From Rhypophila decipiens (lineage: Eukaryota > Ascomycota > Sordariomycetes > Sordariales > Naviculisporaceae): a stretch of 64,000 nt of DNA. Below the pieces are notes generated by a model, which ran no database searches, was not told where the DNA came from, and was given only the letters and a program-made list of their open reading frames with translations. This document shows, in pieces, positions 1-13,600 of this stretch; the stretch's first letter is position 1, and each line of letters begins with the position of its first letter. The stretch spans positions 1-64,000 of the forward strand of contig MU858211.1 of the NCBI GenBank assembly GCA_033297075.1. The letters run 5' to 3'. Position numbers and translations under genes: made by a program.

Positions 1-83
1 TCGCGTTGGTAATAAACACGCCGTAGCACTGACATCACGCTAACCACACCCCAGTCAAAATGGCGGGCTTACGTAACATTGGC

Positions 84-119
84 GGGACCCGCGAAATTTT
101 AGATTCGCGGGTACCCGCG
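84..119. repeat. GC-rich inverted repeat and perfect palindrome
   Basis: Positions 84-95 pair with 104-116 as an inverted repeat with one bulged base and an 8-nt AT-rich loop. Positions 106-119 form a perfect 14-bp palindrome (CGCGGGTACCCGCG). This could be a DNA hairpin or the end of a dispersed repeat. I saw no protein-coding context for it. Confidence 0.5.
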
Positions 120-320
120 AACCTATTGGGCCCCTATGATTTCTCACAAAAATGGACGACTATCATCGTTGAGTTGTTTTTCCTCTTTTAGCAGTACCAG
201 TCTCGTCAAGCAGGAAACAATTTGTACTTTCTCGCGACTAAAACCCTTCTGCGCACAGCGTCTTTCTCACCACAAACAGACAAACCACCCTCTAGAACGA
301 CCAAAAACCCCAAAGTAACA

Positions 321-743
321 ATGGCTTCAAACATCACATCAGACATCTGCCCCGGCACCTCAAAAACCGCCATGCCCAGCCTGGGCGGTATCGACACAAT
401 CCCCAAAGACATCGATGTCGTCATGATAACAGGCAACAACGTCTCCCATCCGGCAATGAACGCCTGCTGCGCGCCCAACAAAGTCCAGCTTCTCGACGGC
501 TGCTATCTCTGGTGCAAGATCCCAGGCGGCACGCCTAAGCTCGAGACCAAGGATGCGATCTTTCGGAACATCACGTCTTGCTTGCAAGTGAATGACTATC
601 TGGACGAGGATGACGAGGGCAGGGGAGCAGTTCAGGCAAACATTGTTACTGCTAGTTTGGCGACGGGTTCAAAGGGGTCATTGAGCACCCTCGGATTGGG
701 AATTTGGGCTCTGGCTGTCTTTGGGGGTGTTTTGATGGGGTAG
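321..743 (+). CDS. Small cysteine-containing protein with hydrophobic C-terminus
   Basis: This is a single-exon frame of 140 residues. The ATG at 321 was chosen because it sits in a good context (aacaATGG) and the frame upstream of it has no other ATG. There is no clear N-terminal signal peptide. Six cysteines lie in the first 100 residues, including an adjacent CC pair and a GCYLWC segment, followed by an acidic stretch (DEDDEG). The last 20 or so residues are hydrophobic and rich in Gly, Leu and Ala, like a tail anchor or a GPI-anchor signal. I recall similar small uncharacterised fungal proteins with a CC...GCxxxC arrangement but cannot name a family. It stands 1.5 kb downstream of the PKS 3' end, and nothing ties it to that pathway. 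Confidence 0.55.
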   Translation: MASNITSDICPGTSKTAMPSLGGIDTIPKDIDVVMITGNNVSHPAMNACCAPNKVQLLDGCYLWCKIPGGTPKLETKDAIFRNITSCLQVNDYLDEDDEGRGAVQANIVTASLATGSKGSLSTLGLGIWALAVFGGVLMG

Positions 744-2271
744 GTTCGATACCTGGGGTGGGGCGTTGAGACTGCCGAGGTGGACGGATGGCATTAGGCA
801 TAGAGCAGATGATCATGATCGAAGTATGAGTTGAATCAAATGCTCAATAGAAAGAACGGCGTAGGATAGGAGTTACGACCTCCAGAAATGGTAGCAAATT
901 CGCAGGAAATGAACACTTGGTATGAAACAACGAATATCAATTGCATCATAAATATATCGAGGGCCGAGGCGTTACCTGGAGTGGTTCTAGGCACAGTCAA
1001 ACAATACACAAAGTCCTCGGGCCGACAAACCCAGCAATCTGTGTGTGCTTTCCCCGCTCATGCCACAAGGGAACCTCTATACTTTTTGACACCGCTGTGA
1101 TCCATCGGCATTTCAACCAGCGAAAGGCTGTAAAAGCTTTTGCTCCTAGTTATCGTGCCCCTTCTCCCGAAGCTTTATCCCGTTAATCTATATCCATTGC
1201 ACTTCTCAGAAGACCAGTAGGGCCAGCCCATGAGCTCCTAAGGATCGGACTTGACTTGCGGGAGTTAACTGAAAGTACCAAACTCTTGCCGCTAGATAAC
1301 CTATACCAACGTACACCTTGTCTACTAGCTCTAAGATTTGTGCTGAATGTGCCTGCGCGAAGGAAAGTGTTTTCATGAGGGGAGCTCGGCATCCTACCTA
1401 AGAAGGATCCTGGAGGTAGGTGGGAAGTCCGGAGACATGAACGCCGAGCTGTTGTCCGGTTTGAACCAAAGCAAAAAAGGAATAAATACAAAAGAAAAGC
1501 CGTCACTTTGTCAGTATGAGCGAATGGGGAAGGCTTTTGCAGTTCTTGGTCATTTGTCGCATAAGGAGAAAGGATTGAGGCCTGAGAAAACAGAAACGGC
1601 AGAACAAATCATCATCTAGTGGTCCGCGTTTACCCTCATCCTAGTTCCAAGGGCCTTTTTATACAAACATCCACCCCACGCATTTTGTGTCGAATGGTGC
1701 CTTGGTTGTCGTCAGACACCAAGACCCGATCTACTACAGGTGCCTGAGCACATATTATTCAACAGTTATGAGCAGAACCGGCGGCCGTGAAGTAAAAGCT
1801 TTTGCAACTGGACGATACCACTGTCATAATCACAATACATATGACGATCACCAGTTAAATAACACTCCCAAGGTTTCAATTTGGTTCTCGAATAAACTCA
1901 GAGTTAAAGTAATAACTACACCCGAAGAAGAATAAGGTTGCTGTAACCGAAGGGGAAACCAAATACCTGCAGACTCCTGCCCACTGTCAACTTGTAGTAG
2001 CGAGTGTTGTGAATGCTCTTCCTGAGAGATGAACCTTTCCACGTCCCAAAAGGAGTACTGTCTCCACAGTTGGAATATCTCGTATCCCCTAACTAGCTCT
2101 CTTCCGCCAAAATCCTCGGCATACCGTCTATGTCGTAGCTTGCTAACATCTCCTGCCACTCAAACGACCCAGTAACAATGTCTTCCACAGATCTGTGCCT
2201 TGTATGGTTCGCAAATTACGAGGTATGCCGATCCCAAATGATTTTCCACTGCAAGCTTCCAACAAAAATGC
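744..2271. other. Intergenic, no gene recognised
   Basis: About 1.5 kb between the small cysteine protein and the 3' end of the PKS. Short open frames on both strands have no recognisable motifs or convincing splice structure. I see nothing else in it. Confidence 0.5.
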
Positions 2272-5200
2272 TCACTTTACCTTCACGCGCTCAACGGCCA
2301 ACTCGCAGACTGCTTCAACGGATCTGCCACCACCCATCAGCTCGAAGATAGCGAGATCCGCGGAGAATTCCTCAATGAACCAGTTTCTGATCTCGACAGC
2401 GACAAGTGAGTCGATACCGAATGCGTGCAGAGGGAGACGGGTGTCAATATCCTCTGCTGTGATGGAAAGAGCTCGCGCCAGCTTCTTGGCCAGCGCTTGA
2501 CGGATAACACCAAGACGCTCCTCTTTTGTCGTGGCCGCCTCAAACAGAGCCTGATTGGATTGTGTTTTCCCAGCCTCTGATGAATCGTGCTTCTTTGCAA
2601 GGCTTGACAAGTGGCGGAACATGGGTAGCTGCAGAAAGCCGGCTGATGTGTCGCCATCGTTGGACTCTGATGTCTGCGGGTCGTTTCCAAGGAGACCAAG
2701 AATCACCTGGCTGTTTGGAGAGTCGTTCTCAGCGTCACAAAATATCTCCAACGTGCCCAGAATCTTTTCAGGATCAATCTCTCGCAGGCCTCGCAAGGTG
2801 TTTGTCAGCTTGCTATGAAGCTCTTGGTTTTCAGCCACTACACCAACATAGCGGACCACCCCCAGGTCAATCGTCGTCGCTTTCAGTCCTTGACCTCGGC
2901 GCCACTTTGCCAAATGGTCTTGGAACGTGCATCCTGCAGCGTAGTTGGACTGTCCGGGATTGCCTATAATTCCAGAGACAGAGGCCAAGAGGATGAAGAA
3001 GTCCATTTGCAGTGGAAGGAGTTGATGAAGGTTCCAGGATGTCTGCATCTTCGACTTCAGGGTGATTTCCCATTGCTCATGTGTCATGTTGTCGAAGATA
3101 GAGTCCTAGGAACACAGTTGGCGATTGAGCTTGCAGAGTAAGGTGTCAGTTCACTGAAACTCACATTGAGCACCATGGCGGCATTGATGCAGCCCTTAAT
3201 GGGGCGACCACACTCCTCTACCAATCTGCCCAGGTCTTCTGCGTTCGAGACGTCCAATCCTGGCGTGGAAATGTTGACTCCTTTGCCAGCCATCTCCTTC
3301 ACCAGCCTTGTGGCCTTGAAGTTTGATGACCCTCCTGATCTCAATGGTACCACGATGTGTTTCGCACCCTTCTCCGCCATCCACTCAAGAATCACCATTC
3401 CGATGCCGCCCAAGCCACCAACAACGACGTAGGCCGCATCTGCGTCGAACCGCCAGGATTTGTGAGAAGGGGAAATGTATTTCTGCACAGGTTCGTCACG
3501 CTCAATCTCGATGAGGATTCGGCCGACATTCTTTCCACTCTGGAGATACCGGAATGCATCTTCCACCTGCGAGATTTTGTACGTGCGAACAGGCGCTGGG
3601 TTGCGAATCTTGCCGTCGTTAGCCAATTGAACTACGTTCTTGATGATGTCCCGCAACAGTTCCGGTCGGGTCATTGCGATATGACGAAGATCGATGGCAG
3701 AAAATGAGACATTTTTGGCAAACTGGGCCATGGGAAGGGGCGAGTTTCCACGGATGTCGACCTTTCCGATCTCAGCGAATCTTCCATACGGAGCCAAGCA
3801 CTCCCACGAAGCCTGCAAACCGTCACCGGCCACAGAGTTCAAAACCACATCCACTCCGTAGCCGTTGGTCAGACGCTTGATTCCCTTTGCGAAGCTCAAA
3901 TCACGACTGTAGAGGATGTGATCCTCCTGGATTCCATTCTCGCCGCCGTATGTGTCCAGGAGGAGCTGCTTTTTGTCCTCGTGCCCAACCGTCACAAAGA
4001 TCTCGGCCCCAATCGACTGCGCAATCTGGAGTGCCAATTGACCCGTTGCACCCGCGGCCGAATGGATCAAAACCTTGTCGCTGCTGGTCAGTCTTGCGGC
4101 GTTGACAAGTGAATGCCAGGCCGTCACTGCCGGGCCCATGGTCGCACACGCGTCAGCAAAGGTCATTGAATCAGGGATCTTGGTGACACCGCTCTCGTCA
4201 ATACGAGGCCACATGCGCATGCATCCTGTTCTATACGCCAAGACTCGATCGCCAGGACGAATATCGCCAGTATAGGCATCTCCCAGCCGAGTGACTACAC
4301 CGGCACAGTCAAGGCCAAAGTCGTCCACTTCCTCAGGGAGCTGTCCCAGGGCAATGAAAACGTCGCGGAAGGTGACACCCCACATCTTCGCTTCGATTTC
4401 AATCTGAGTCGGGCCGAGGGGTTTGCTGAAAGTTTCCCTATCATCGGAGAGTCTGACACTTTCAAGCGAGCCGGGAGTTTCGACCGTTAAGGTGAGTGGC
4501 GGCCCGGGCAACCAGGGTTCTGTCTTGATCATCTTGGCTTCACTGTCACGGCCCGCAATCAAGTGGTCGTCCAGGGCCCTTTCTTCAAAAACTCTGCCCA
4601 CTTGCAACAACCCGTTCTCACGGACCACATACTCGACGTCTTCACCTCCTGCCAAGAACGCCGATGCAAAGACCCGCGCAACATACTCAGCGGTTTGTTG
4701 CTGGTTCAAGCTTGCTTCCGCCAGCGAGAGAGAAATGAACCGCTTGCCCGCATACTCGGCACGGAGAGTACGAAGAAGTCCATCTACCAGACCAGCAGAT
4801 GGAGGACAGACTGGATTCCGACCAGTGACCCAAAAAATGTTCTTTGCCTTGCGGAACATCTCGCGCATCGCGTGGAACGTGGAGCCAGAAAGACTTGACA
4901 AGAAAGAACCGCTGATGTCGGCGAGGAAGATCACCACATCTGTGGGGGAGATAGCAGGGGCATTCTCTGCCAACAACTGGGTAAGCGGCAATATGGTAAG
5001 AGAGGACTCTTCCTTGGCAGGAGTCAAAGAGGATGCCAGCTTGTGGGCCAAGTCCGCACTTTCCGAGTCCCCATCACCGCAGATGAACAGGGGCTTGACA
5101 TCGGCTCGAGGTTGATCATTTTGCGCGGTTTCAGTCGAAGACGCATCTTGTCCCTGTTTTGCTGACGATCTCAAAGCCGATGAGACCGCGATACGGTACT

Positions 5201-8200
5201 GGCCTGGTGTTTTGGTGGTCATCTCCAGTCCAGAATACCCTGCTTTTTGCAACAGGCCGTCCACAAGTTGAGTATTGTCTCCGGACAGGGACAGGCACAA
5301 GCGTTCCTGCTGACGACCACGATGTGAATCCCACCAATCTGAAAGAACTCCGTAACTGAAGCTGCTGATGAGCCTGCTACTAGGATCCAGGGTGCTGTCT
5401 TGGTCGTAAATAACCAAGTGGCCACCCTTTGCCTTTAGCAACTGTCTCGCATTCCTCAAGACCCTGTCGACATTCCCAGCTGTCAAGATGCTTGCAGAGA
5501 GAAGCACGAGTTGGTATTCACCCTGCGGCTCAGGGCTGTCCTGCTTCATCTGGTTGTCAGCGATGGAAATATCCAAGACATCAAATCTTGCCCTCTCCCG
5601 GAGGTAGCCTGGCCATTGCTCGGACTGTGTGCGAGCATGCTCGAGGAAAACTGGCGATGGGTCCGTGATAATAAATTCAGAGAAGGCCATCCATCCTGTG
5701 CTGTCTTCGATTTGCCCGAGTGAGGAAAGGACATGGCTGGCCAAATGGTCTGTTCCACCACCAAGCGAGATAATACGCTGGGGGTTGGGCGCCGAGTGTA
5801 CCCAAAGACCAAGGAACGAGGCTAGCTCGGTTGACCATCCTGGGGAGTTCATATCTTCCTTCCGACATCCGATGGGAAGGGTTGAGAGAGACAAACGGAA
5901 GAAATCACCGGCGTCCAAGTCTCCACGTAAAATGGAGAGCAAGTTGCGTGCGATTGAAATGGGATACCCAAATTCAGGATTCGCCTTCTCAAGACTATCG
6001 AGCTTCTGGGAAATCTCAGAGGCCGCCCCATCGCCCTTTGCGTCCTGGTCCATGGATTTGACCGAATCGCTGGTCATGTTGGTCTCACCCAGCTCAGTCT
6101 CTGCCCATGCCAAGTATTTGCCGAGGTGGGGCAAGGTCTGTGACGGCATGTCCCAAATCTGAGGCACAACCTGTTGCAGGACCGCAAGAATGATGTGTCC
6201 CAGTCTCTCGTGTGGGGTGTTGGCAGAGTCAGATTCCTTCGGAGCAGATGAGCTGAGACCCTCCTTGTCCCGAGTATTGCTGCAGTATTCCTGCAGTTGA
6301 GCGGGACTCAGCAGCGAGAGGTGCGGCTTCCATGCAATGCTGTTGACAAGGCCCCTGGCTGTTGCCTTGTCCTCTAAAGTCGTAGAGTCTCCCACACTGC
6401 CTGATGCCGTTGGCAGCATTTGGAGGTGCGACATATTGCAGAGCGGTGTTCCGTCATGAGTAAACATTACCAGCGAGCAGTCAACACCCCGACCGCCTAC
6501 TTTGGACTTGGACTCGACCCAAACTCGGATATTGGCGTCATCACTGCCCTGCCATCCAGTTGCGGATATCCAAACATTGCGCATCTTGCTCGGGATGCTT
6601 GTTATCTTAAGAGTCTTGGACATGCCTTGAGAAGGTGGTGTCGAGCAAAGCTGGAAGGCAGCGTCCAAGACTGCAGGGTGGACAAGAACGCCACTTGCCC
6701 TGGAAAAGAGGACTGCCTCTTTCTCTTCACTGTTTGCGTCGGATAGGTGGCTGATTTGACCTGCACTTCTGATACCGCCATCCCAGGCTATCTCCTCCAG
6801 CCGGGCAAAGATGGGGCCATACTCGAGGCCGTGACGCGCCTGCCAGTCGTAGAAGTTCTTCTTGCTCACTTGCTGACTGCACCCGGACTTGGCCTCGTCG
6901 AACTTTTGTCTCAGCTGCCGGGAAACGTCTTTATCCTCCCGGCCACCATCGATTGGTGTGGTTGTCTCGACTCCGTCGTGTGGCTGCACAGCGATGGTAG
7001 CCCGGAAACACTCGGCCCAATATCCGTCAACAAGGGCAAAAATCTGCACATCGGCCCGCTCGCTGGATTTGGGTGCAGGGCGCAGATGTGTGAGAACTTC
7101 AGTGGTGCCACCCTCGCGGAGCACGATGGGGTTCAGGAAGGTCGCTTCCTTGACCTCCCAGCCCTTGATAGCGGTGTTGCCTTGGGCCTTGTCTGCCTGC
7201 TGACGATACCACCGCTGGACGGCCTCCAGAGCCATAATCAAGGAGCCGGCACCAGGGAAGTAAATGACACCGCTGACAACATGCTGCGCCATCCAAGGGA
7301 GTTCTTCGATGCTCAGGATCTTTCTCCAGGTGGGCTGAAGCGGGTTCCCCTCCATGATTGGGATCCCCAAGAGACTGCTCGCCTTTCCCTCTCGCAGACG
7401 CCAGTCGCGACTGAGCCGTGACTCGAAATGATGGACCTGTGCGGGAGAGTGATCGAAAGGGTACTCTGGTAAGTCGGCGAGGGCAGACTGTGGGATGTTG
7501 TCTGACTTTTTGCCCTTTTCTTGGGTGATGGGTTGATTGGCTGCCAAGACAGTCTCAACTGGACATTGACCCAGGGCAAACAGGCGACCGACCATCTCCA
7601 GGACGGTTCTGACGGGAGTCATGCCTTCAAATCTCGACAAAGTAGAGAGGTACTCGATCTTTTTACCGGCTGTGATGGGGCTGACTGTGTCCAAAGCTGG
7701 TCGTCGGAGAGCTGCATGAGGACCAATCTCGATAAAGTTGGAGACACAACCTGCAGGTAGGCTGTCAGCCCTTGGTGCTGCGAGGACAATGTACTCCAGC
7801 ACATTTGCGAAGCGCACCGGGGAGATCAAGTTATCGACCCAGTATTGAGGCTTCGACAAGGCATGTTGGTACGTCTTCTCGCCGGTTACCGACGAAATCA
7901 TGATGGTCCGACCGCCAACGCCAGGCTCCAGGGTTTCACCCATACTTGCAAGGTATTCGCCAGCGATCGATTGCATGGATGGTGAATGGTATCCAATGGG
8001 AGTGTTGAGCCTCTTTGCGAAGACCCCTTCGGCACTGAGCTTTGCCTCGAGACGGAGAAGAGCAGCACTTTCACCAGACAGGGTGACGTTCGTGGGACTG
8101 TTGACACATGCTATGTGAACCAAGCCGCCCCCGTGTCCATGCTCTTCTGCATCACTGTCGAGATACCGCTGTGCCTGAGCCTCGGAGAGGTTGACAGACA

Positions 8201-10662
8201 TCATACCAGACTCCGGACGGTCACTCGCCTCAGTGGTACTGGCTTCTGCAACGAGCCGTCCCGTAAGTCGTCCTCTGTGATAGGCAACTTTGCATGCCGC
8301 TGAAAACGAGAGAGCGCCAGCCGTGTACGCCGCAGCGATCTCGCCAGAAGAGTGGCCCACCACGGCGCCAGGAACAATGCTGAAGGTTTCGGTCATCAGA
8401 TTCACTAAGGCGAGCTGCAAAGCCGTACATAGCGGTTGGCTAAAACGAGCATCGTTAATGTCGTATGCCTTCTTGCTAGTATCCCGAAGAACGTCATACA
8501 GCGACGGCCAGGTCTCGTCACCGACATTCGCCGCAAGTGCTTTGAACTCGCTATCTGCTTGGTCGAGAGAGCGTCGAAACACAGAGTAGTAATTGGCCAA
8601 TTCGAGACCCATGCCTGCATATTGGGCTCCCTGGCCGGTGAAGACGAATGTGACGCTTGTGCCTGATTCCCCGGGGCCGGATGGTGACGAGCGAATGAGC
8701 GGACATGAAGAAAGGGTGCCTGCTACTTCGTTGAGTGTGTTGCTGCTCAACAAGGCGAACGATCTCCGGGTCATGACGCTTCGTCTTGCCGCGAGATTGT
8801 ACGCCAGCTCGTCGACAAAGTCATCGGAAGCGGTGCCATCAGAGTGAGACTTCTGAAGGTAGTCAGAAAAGCCTCGAAGTGTTCGTCTAAGACCGGCCTC
8901 GTCGGGGGCTGACCAAATCAGGAGTTTGGGCACGGTGGAAGTTGATGAGGCTTCCTCCTCTTGTTCCTGGCCCTCCGGGCTGGTCAAAGGCCGCTCCAAT
9001 GTCAAAGTTGATGATTCCAGAAGTTGCTGGTGACGGAAGTTCGTATTATGCTTGCCACGTAAGCCGAACTCCTGCAATGCATGGAAAGCATCGTCAAGGA
9101 TGGCGTGGCTATTAGAGCCACCAAAGCCGAACGAGTTGACAGAGATTCGGCGCAATCCGTCACTTCCACCGGGCCAGGGTGTGCACTTGGTGGCCACTGC
9201 CAACTTGCTGCGGAAACGAGAGTTGACACCTGAGTTCCACTTCTGGAATAGAGGGTTCGGGGGGATGATTCCCCGCTCCAGGATCAAGATTGACTTGACA
9301 ATGCCAGCAAGTCCGGAGGCACCTTCTGTATGACCGATGGCGGCTTTGATGGAGCCGATATAAAGCTGTGGCTCAGTGCTGGCACCGGCGGTGCTGTCCG
9401 CCTTGGTAACAGCGTTGCGGTTAGAGCCACCTTTGGCGGGAGAAGTTGAAGTGAAGATGCGTCCCAGACAATTGGCCTCGGTGGCATCACCCAGCGGTGT
9501 GCCAGTTCCATGGGCCTCCACGTAGCGAGTCGCCTCGGGGTTCAGTCCGGCACGCTTGTACAAACCTCGAATGAGCTCTTCTTGTGCGGTCAAGCTGGGC
9601 TGAGTAATTCCCGGTGTGTGACCATCTTGGTTCGAGCCAGTGGCGCGGATCACTGCGCGGATGACGTCCCCATCTCTGACAGCTTCGGAGAGGCGCTTGA
9701 GAACCAGAACGACGACGCCTTCTCCGCGGCCGTAGCCGTTTGCGCGGTGATCAAACGAGTGACACACGCTGTCTGGGCTGAGGAAGTTCATGCTCGTGAG
9801 GTGGAGTGAGAGCTCTGGAGTCAGGAGGAGGTTGGAGCCCGTGACGATGGCCAGCGGACCACTCTGGTTGGAGCGCAAGGATTGACAGGCCAGATCGAGG
9901 GCAATCATTCCGGAGGAACAAGCCGTGTTGATCATCATTGAGGGGCCGCGCAGGTCGAAATACCAGGAGAGACGGTTGGCGAGCATGGCCAGCGAGACCG
10001 AGGTTGCGGCCGTCTTGGGGGCATGATCAGCGTCCTTTGTGATGACTTTGACATAGTCTTCTGTCATGGAGCCGGAATAGACTCCGGTCTGGGAACCAGC
10101 AATGGCGGAGAGTGGGATGCCGGCTGCAAGTCAAAACGGGATTAGTGTCAGACCACAACACTGGGTTATTGGAGTGGAGGGTTTCGAAAAAAGAAGTCCA
10201 GAGTGAAGGTATGGGAGATGAAGGAGTTGATGCATACCATTCTCAATTGCACGATAGGTTGTCTCAAGGAGCAGTCTCTGCTGCGGATCAAGTGCTGCGG
10301 CTTCCTTGGACGTGATAGAGAAGAACGGAGCATCGAAGGCATGGACCTGGCTGTCCGTCTCCTCTTCATCAACATCATCACGTCCGAGGAAGTGTCCACC
10401 ATTGCAATTGAGCTAGAAGTTGAGGCGGTGGTCGTCAGTTACGGACGGTGATCTTGGAGGAAATGGGGAGGGTTCGAGGATATGTACTTACCACGTTCTC
10501 TTGGCGGGTGTACTCTGAGGTGAATGCCTCGACATTGGTGCGTGACTTGGGCCACTTTCTCATGACGTTGCGGCCGCTCTCAAGCAGCTCCCACAGGCCG
10601 TCGACATCCTCCGCTCCACCGGGGAGACGGAAGGCAAATCCGATAATGGCAATGGGCTCCAT
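2272..10662 (-). CDS. Highly reducing type I polyketide synthase (KS-AT-DH-cMT-ER-KR-ACP)
   Basis: Four exons (10662-10492, 10412-10238, 10123-3165, 3105-2272) join in phase to 2712 residues. Domains in order: KS (1-430, NTACSSG with Cys184, [19 protein letters not shown]); AT (GHSSGE, Ser707); DH ([10 protein letters not shown], His1063, and a DAAFQ partner motif); a methyltransferase-like region near 1480-1690; ER (NADPH loop HSAAGATG near 2136); KR (GGLGGIG near 2346, Ser2477 and Tyr2490); and a C-terminal ACP (GIDSL, Ser2668). The methyltransferase motif I reads SLGGGTD, without the usual acidic residue and GTG loop, so C-methylation may be lost. No thioesterase, reductase or condensation domain follows the ACP, so release must come in trans. 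The divergent PLP enzyme at 14.3 kb is the obvious candidate. The product is inferred to be a largely reduced acyl chain; its length cannot be read from sequence. Confidence 0.96.
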
Positions 10663-13600
10663 TGTGAAGGGGTACTTTCTTGTCTGGGTCGGTCAAGGCG
10701 TACAATGAAGGAATGTTTCGGTAGAAAGTAGTAAGCAGGACCTTGCGTCAATCTCGGATTGGCTACCCCGGATTTCCCATTTGGTGACTGGGGTGTAGCA
10801 GAGCTAGGAAAGATTGGAAAAGTTGGAAAGATGAAGAAAGGGAGTGCTGGGACTGGACAATGGTGGTTGAGAACCCAGAATGGGACGGCGATGGTCTGGT
10901 ATTAATTGAAATATTTTGCTTTGCCACTGGAGAAAAGAAGTTCTTGGAATGGTGTCAAGTTCCACGCGCTGGTGGATAGAAAAGAAGAGTGATGGGCAAT
11001 CTGACGAGTTGTCGAGGATGTAATCGTCGGTGGTAGTGTTTAAGTCGTAACACCCGGGGTCGATTCGGCTGTCGGTAGAAAAGATGTCAATGGTGTGTGA
11101 AGAGTGATCTTGGCTGATGAGGTGAGATTGTGGTGGGTTAGTAGACCGGTGGCTGATCGATGGAGGACTCCAGAAACCTTTCAGAAGGTCACGAGAGCCG
11201 GTGAGCGATTTTGCTTGTCCCCGGTTCCCGGGAGGAAGTGACGGGTGTTTCTTAGCTCGGAAGTTGGGTATGGGGTGTGATCGGCAGGAGCTGGGCAAGT
11301 CAAACGGGCCGGGGAACCAGATCCAGACCGGTGTGTGGGGTGTAGAGTGGAGTGGAAATGCAGATACAGTCCGCAGGCTGGTTGATTCTCAGCCACTGCG
11401 GTTGTTGGAATCTTTCGGGACGCCAAATCTATTCGTCAAAGACTGGTTAGGATTAGCGCCCTTGAGTGTGTCTGTGTTTGTGGTGATGTGATGCTGCTTT
11501 GTGTGTAGGGTTGTTTATATTGTTGCTGAAATACTGGACTGCCACGGTATCCTGCCGAAATCCGTCCCGGACAGTGGATGACTGGCCAATCAGCTTACAC
11601 CGTTCTGGTCTCCGGTAACGCCCGGTTGGGATGAACTCTTATTTTACACACGTTTACAGTGAGATTACCACTACTCTACGGTACGGTTACGTTAACATCT
11701 GAACGTGGCTTCCCCGATCCATTGATCTGCCCAGAATGGGGCTTGCCCGGACATTACCCCGTGACCGGTCAGATCAACGGCTTCGGAGATAAAGACCTCA
11801 GATTAAAACTCGTTTTAGAAGGAGTGAGAGTGCCTTTCGGCTAAGGAAGCAGTTTGTGGGTCAAAGACCCTGTCCATCATCAATCCGGGGCCCTAGACTT
11901 TGGGGCACCTAGCTTTGGAAGGAATACATGACTGGACCCGGGGTTAAAGAGTTTCTGGTCAACCTCGGGAACATGGCAAATCTTGGTGCGAGTGTGTGAG
12001 TACTTCAGCACCCTTAATGCTCAAGAGCAATTTACCTGGAACGCCCTCAAAAACTCAATCTGAAGCCATGAATCAGCATGGTTCATCCTTCAGCATGTGT
12101 TTAAGACTGACCTAGAATTCTGCCACAGCTCGGTGAGGAGGATGACATCGCCCTTTCCCCTTTCACTTGGACGCTGTTTGGACCTGTTGTTTCCTCGTGA
12201 GCTGGTTGGGGTAAGGATCCCGTTAACCGGTTTTAATAGGGTTACGAGAACTACCGGGAAAGTTATTAAGGTACCCGCTCTCGCAGCGCGACATATCAAC
12301 TCTGCATTCTGCACCGTGCACAGATTTAGTCTCGGTCAATCCGATATATATATATTACCCTCAGCTGGATAATCTATACGGAATGGGGATGGAGACGATC
12401 AGTGACAGTGGGGGTAGTTTTCTTGGCTTCCTATTGGCAGGTGGTACTCGGTCTTCAGATGTCACTCTGTGATCCCCCAGTAGTGTCCCTTGGTAGTCAA
12501 CACTCCATTCCTCCGAGGGCTGATGCTAGATGGAACACGACACTACCAACGTTGTATTGCAGATACGGTCATCCTCCACCATGGCCCTCATGTTGAAGCT
12601 GATAAGAATTGCGGCGCGGTGTCCCTGCTGCATGTTCACTCTGTAGACCTTACGCTTGGAATCTGGAGTTGCGGGGGGCGGTAGGACCATATGCTCCGGT
12701 GCAGTGAGCCCGCGATCTGGACAGTCGAGGACAAGCCAGAAAAGAACGGAGGAAAGTTCGTGGCGTTACGCTAATGCCAGAAGGGTATCATCCGGAAGAA
12801 ACTTTAATCCCCAAATCCCCGATACGCCTTCAGATGCTTGCTGAATATTATGATGCATGGCCCAGATACGTGTGGGCCAACCGAAAACACATGCTGCCCG
12901 ATGGGCCGATCATCGGTAGAGCAAAACGATGAAGATGTGGCGTCACTTCATCCGGGGAAGATGCCAGTACCCCTCCCTACTCCATGTCTGCCTCACGGAG
13001 ACAAGACGCTGGAGGGAAGAACAAGAATCTGGTTTGTACTTGACCACTAAAGTATTGGAATCTTGGAGTGGACGGAGGGCACAAGCTGCCAGGTAAATAC
13101 AACACAATGTGCGTCTGTAACTGTCCAACAGCATGCGGGGCGTAGTGGGCGGAAAAATGCAGAGGTATCCGTACATTCCTTGGCTACCTGCAGGTTCGCG
13201 GTTCCAATGCTACGGCTGGCTCGCTTCAACAACGGCTGGCGAACTCTTGGAGGGTCCTATCAATGTAACCGAGGCGGAAGGTAAGGGTAAGAAGCGACAA
13301 ATGTCGGTCCGTGTGGAAAGTCCAGATCTGACATGCAAATGTCAGCGGGGCTTGAAGGCTGAGCGAAGAAGGTGCGACTAGGTAATCATTTAGCCGAGGC
13401 CATGTTAGTTTGCCCGGGGCCCCAGAGCGAATCCGTTTTCCAAAGCCACGTTTGCAAGAATTCCGCTTCATCTCAAAGGATATGGAGAGTAGACCGGCAA
13501 AGCTGCTGTCTACTTAATGTACATCTTCCAGTGATTAGATGTGCAGATTGTTGCGGGCCCAGTTTTCAGGTTGTCCATGTAATCTCGATGCATTGGCATT

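Noticed and set aside
10804..11298. 164-codon minus-strand frame upstream of the PKS
   Set aside because: Low-complexity Ser/Pro-rich composition, no motif, and it lies where the PKS leader is expected.
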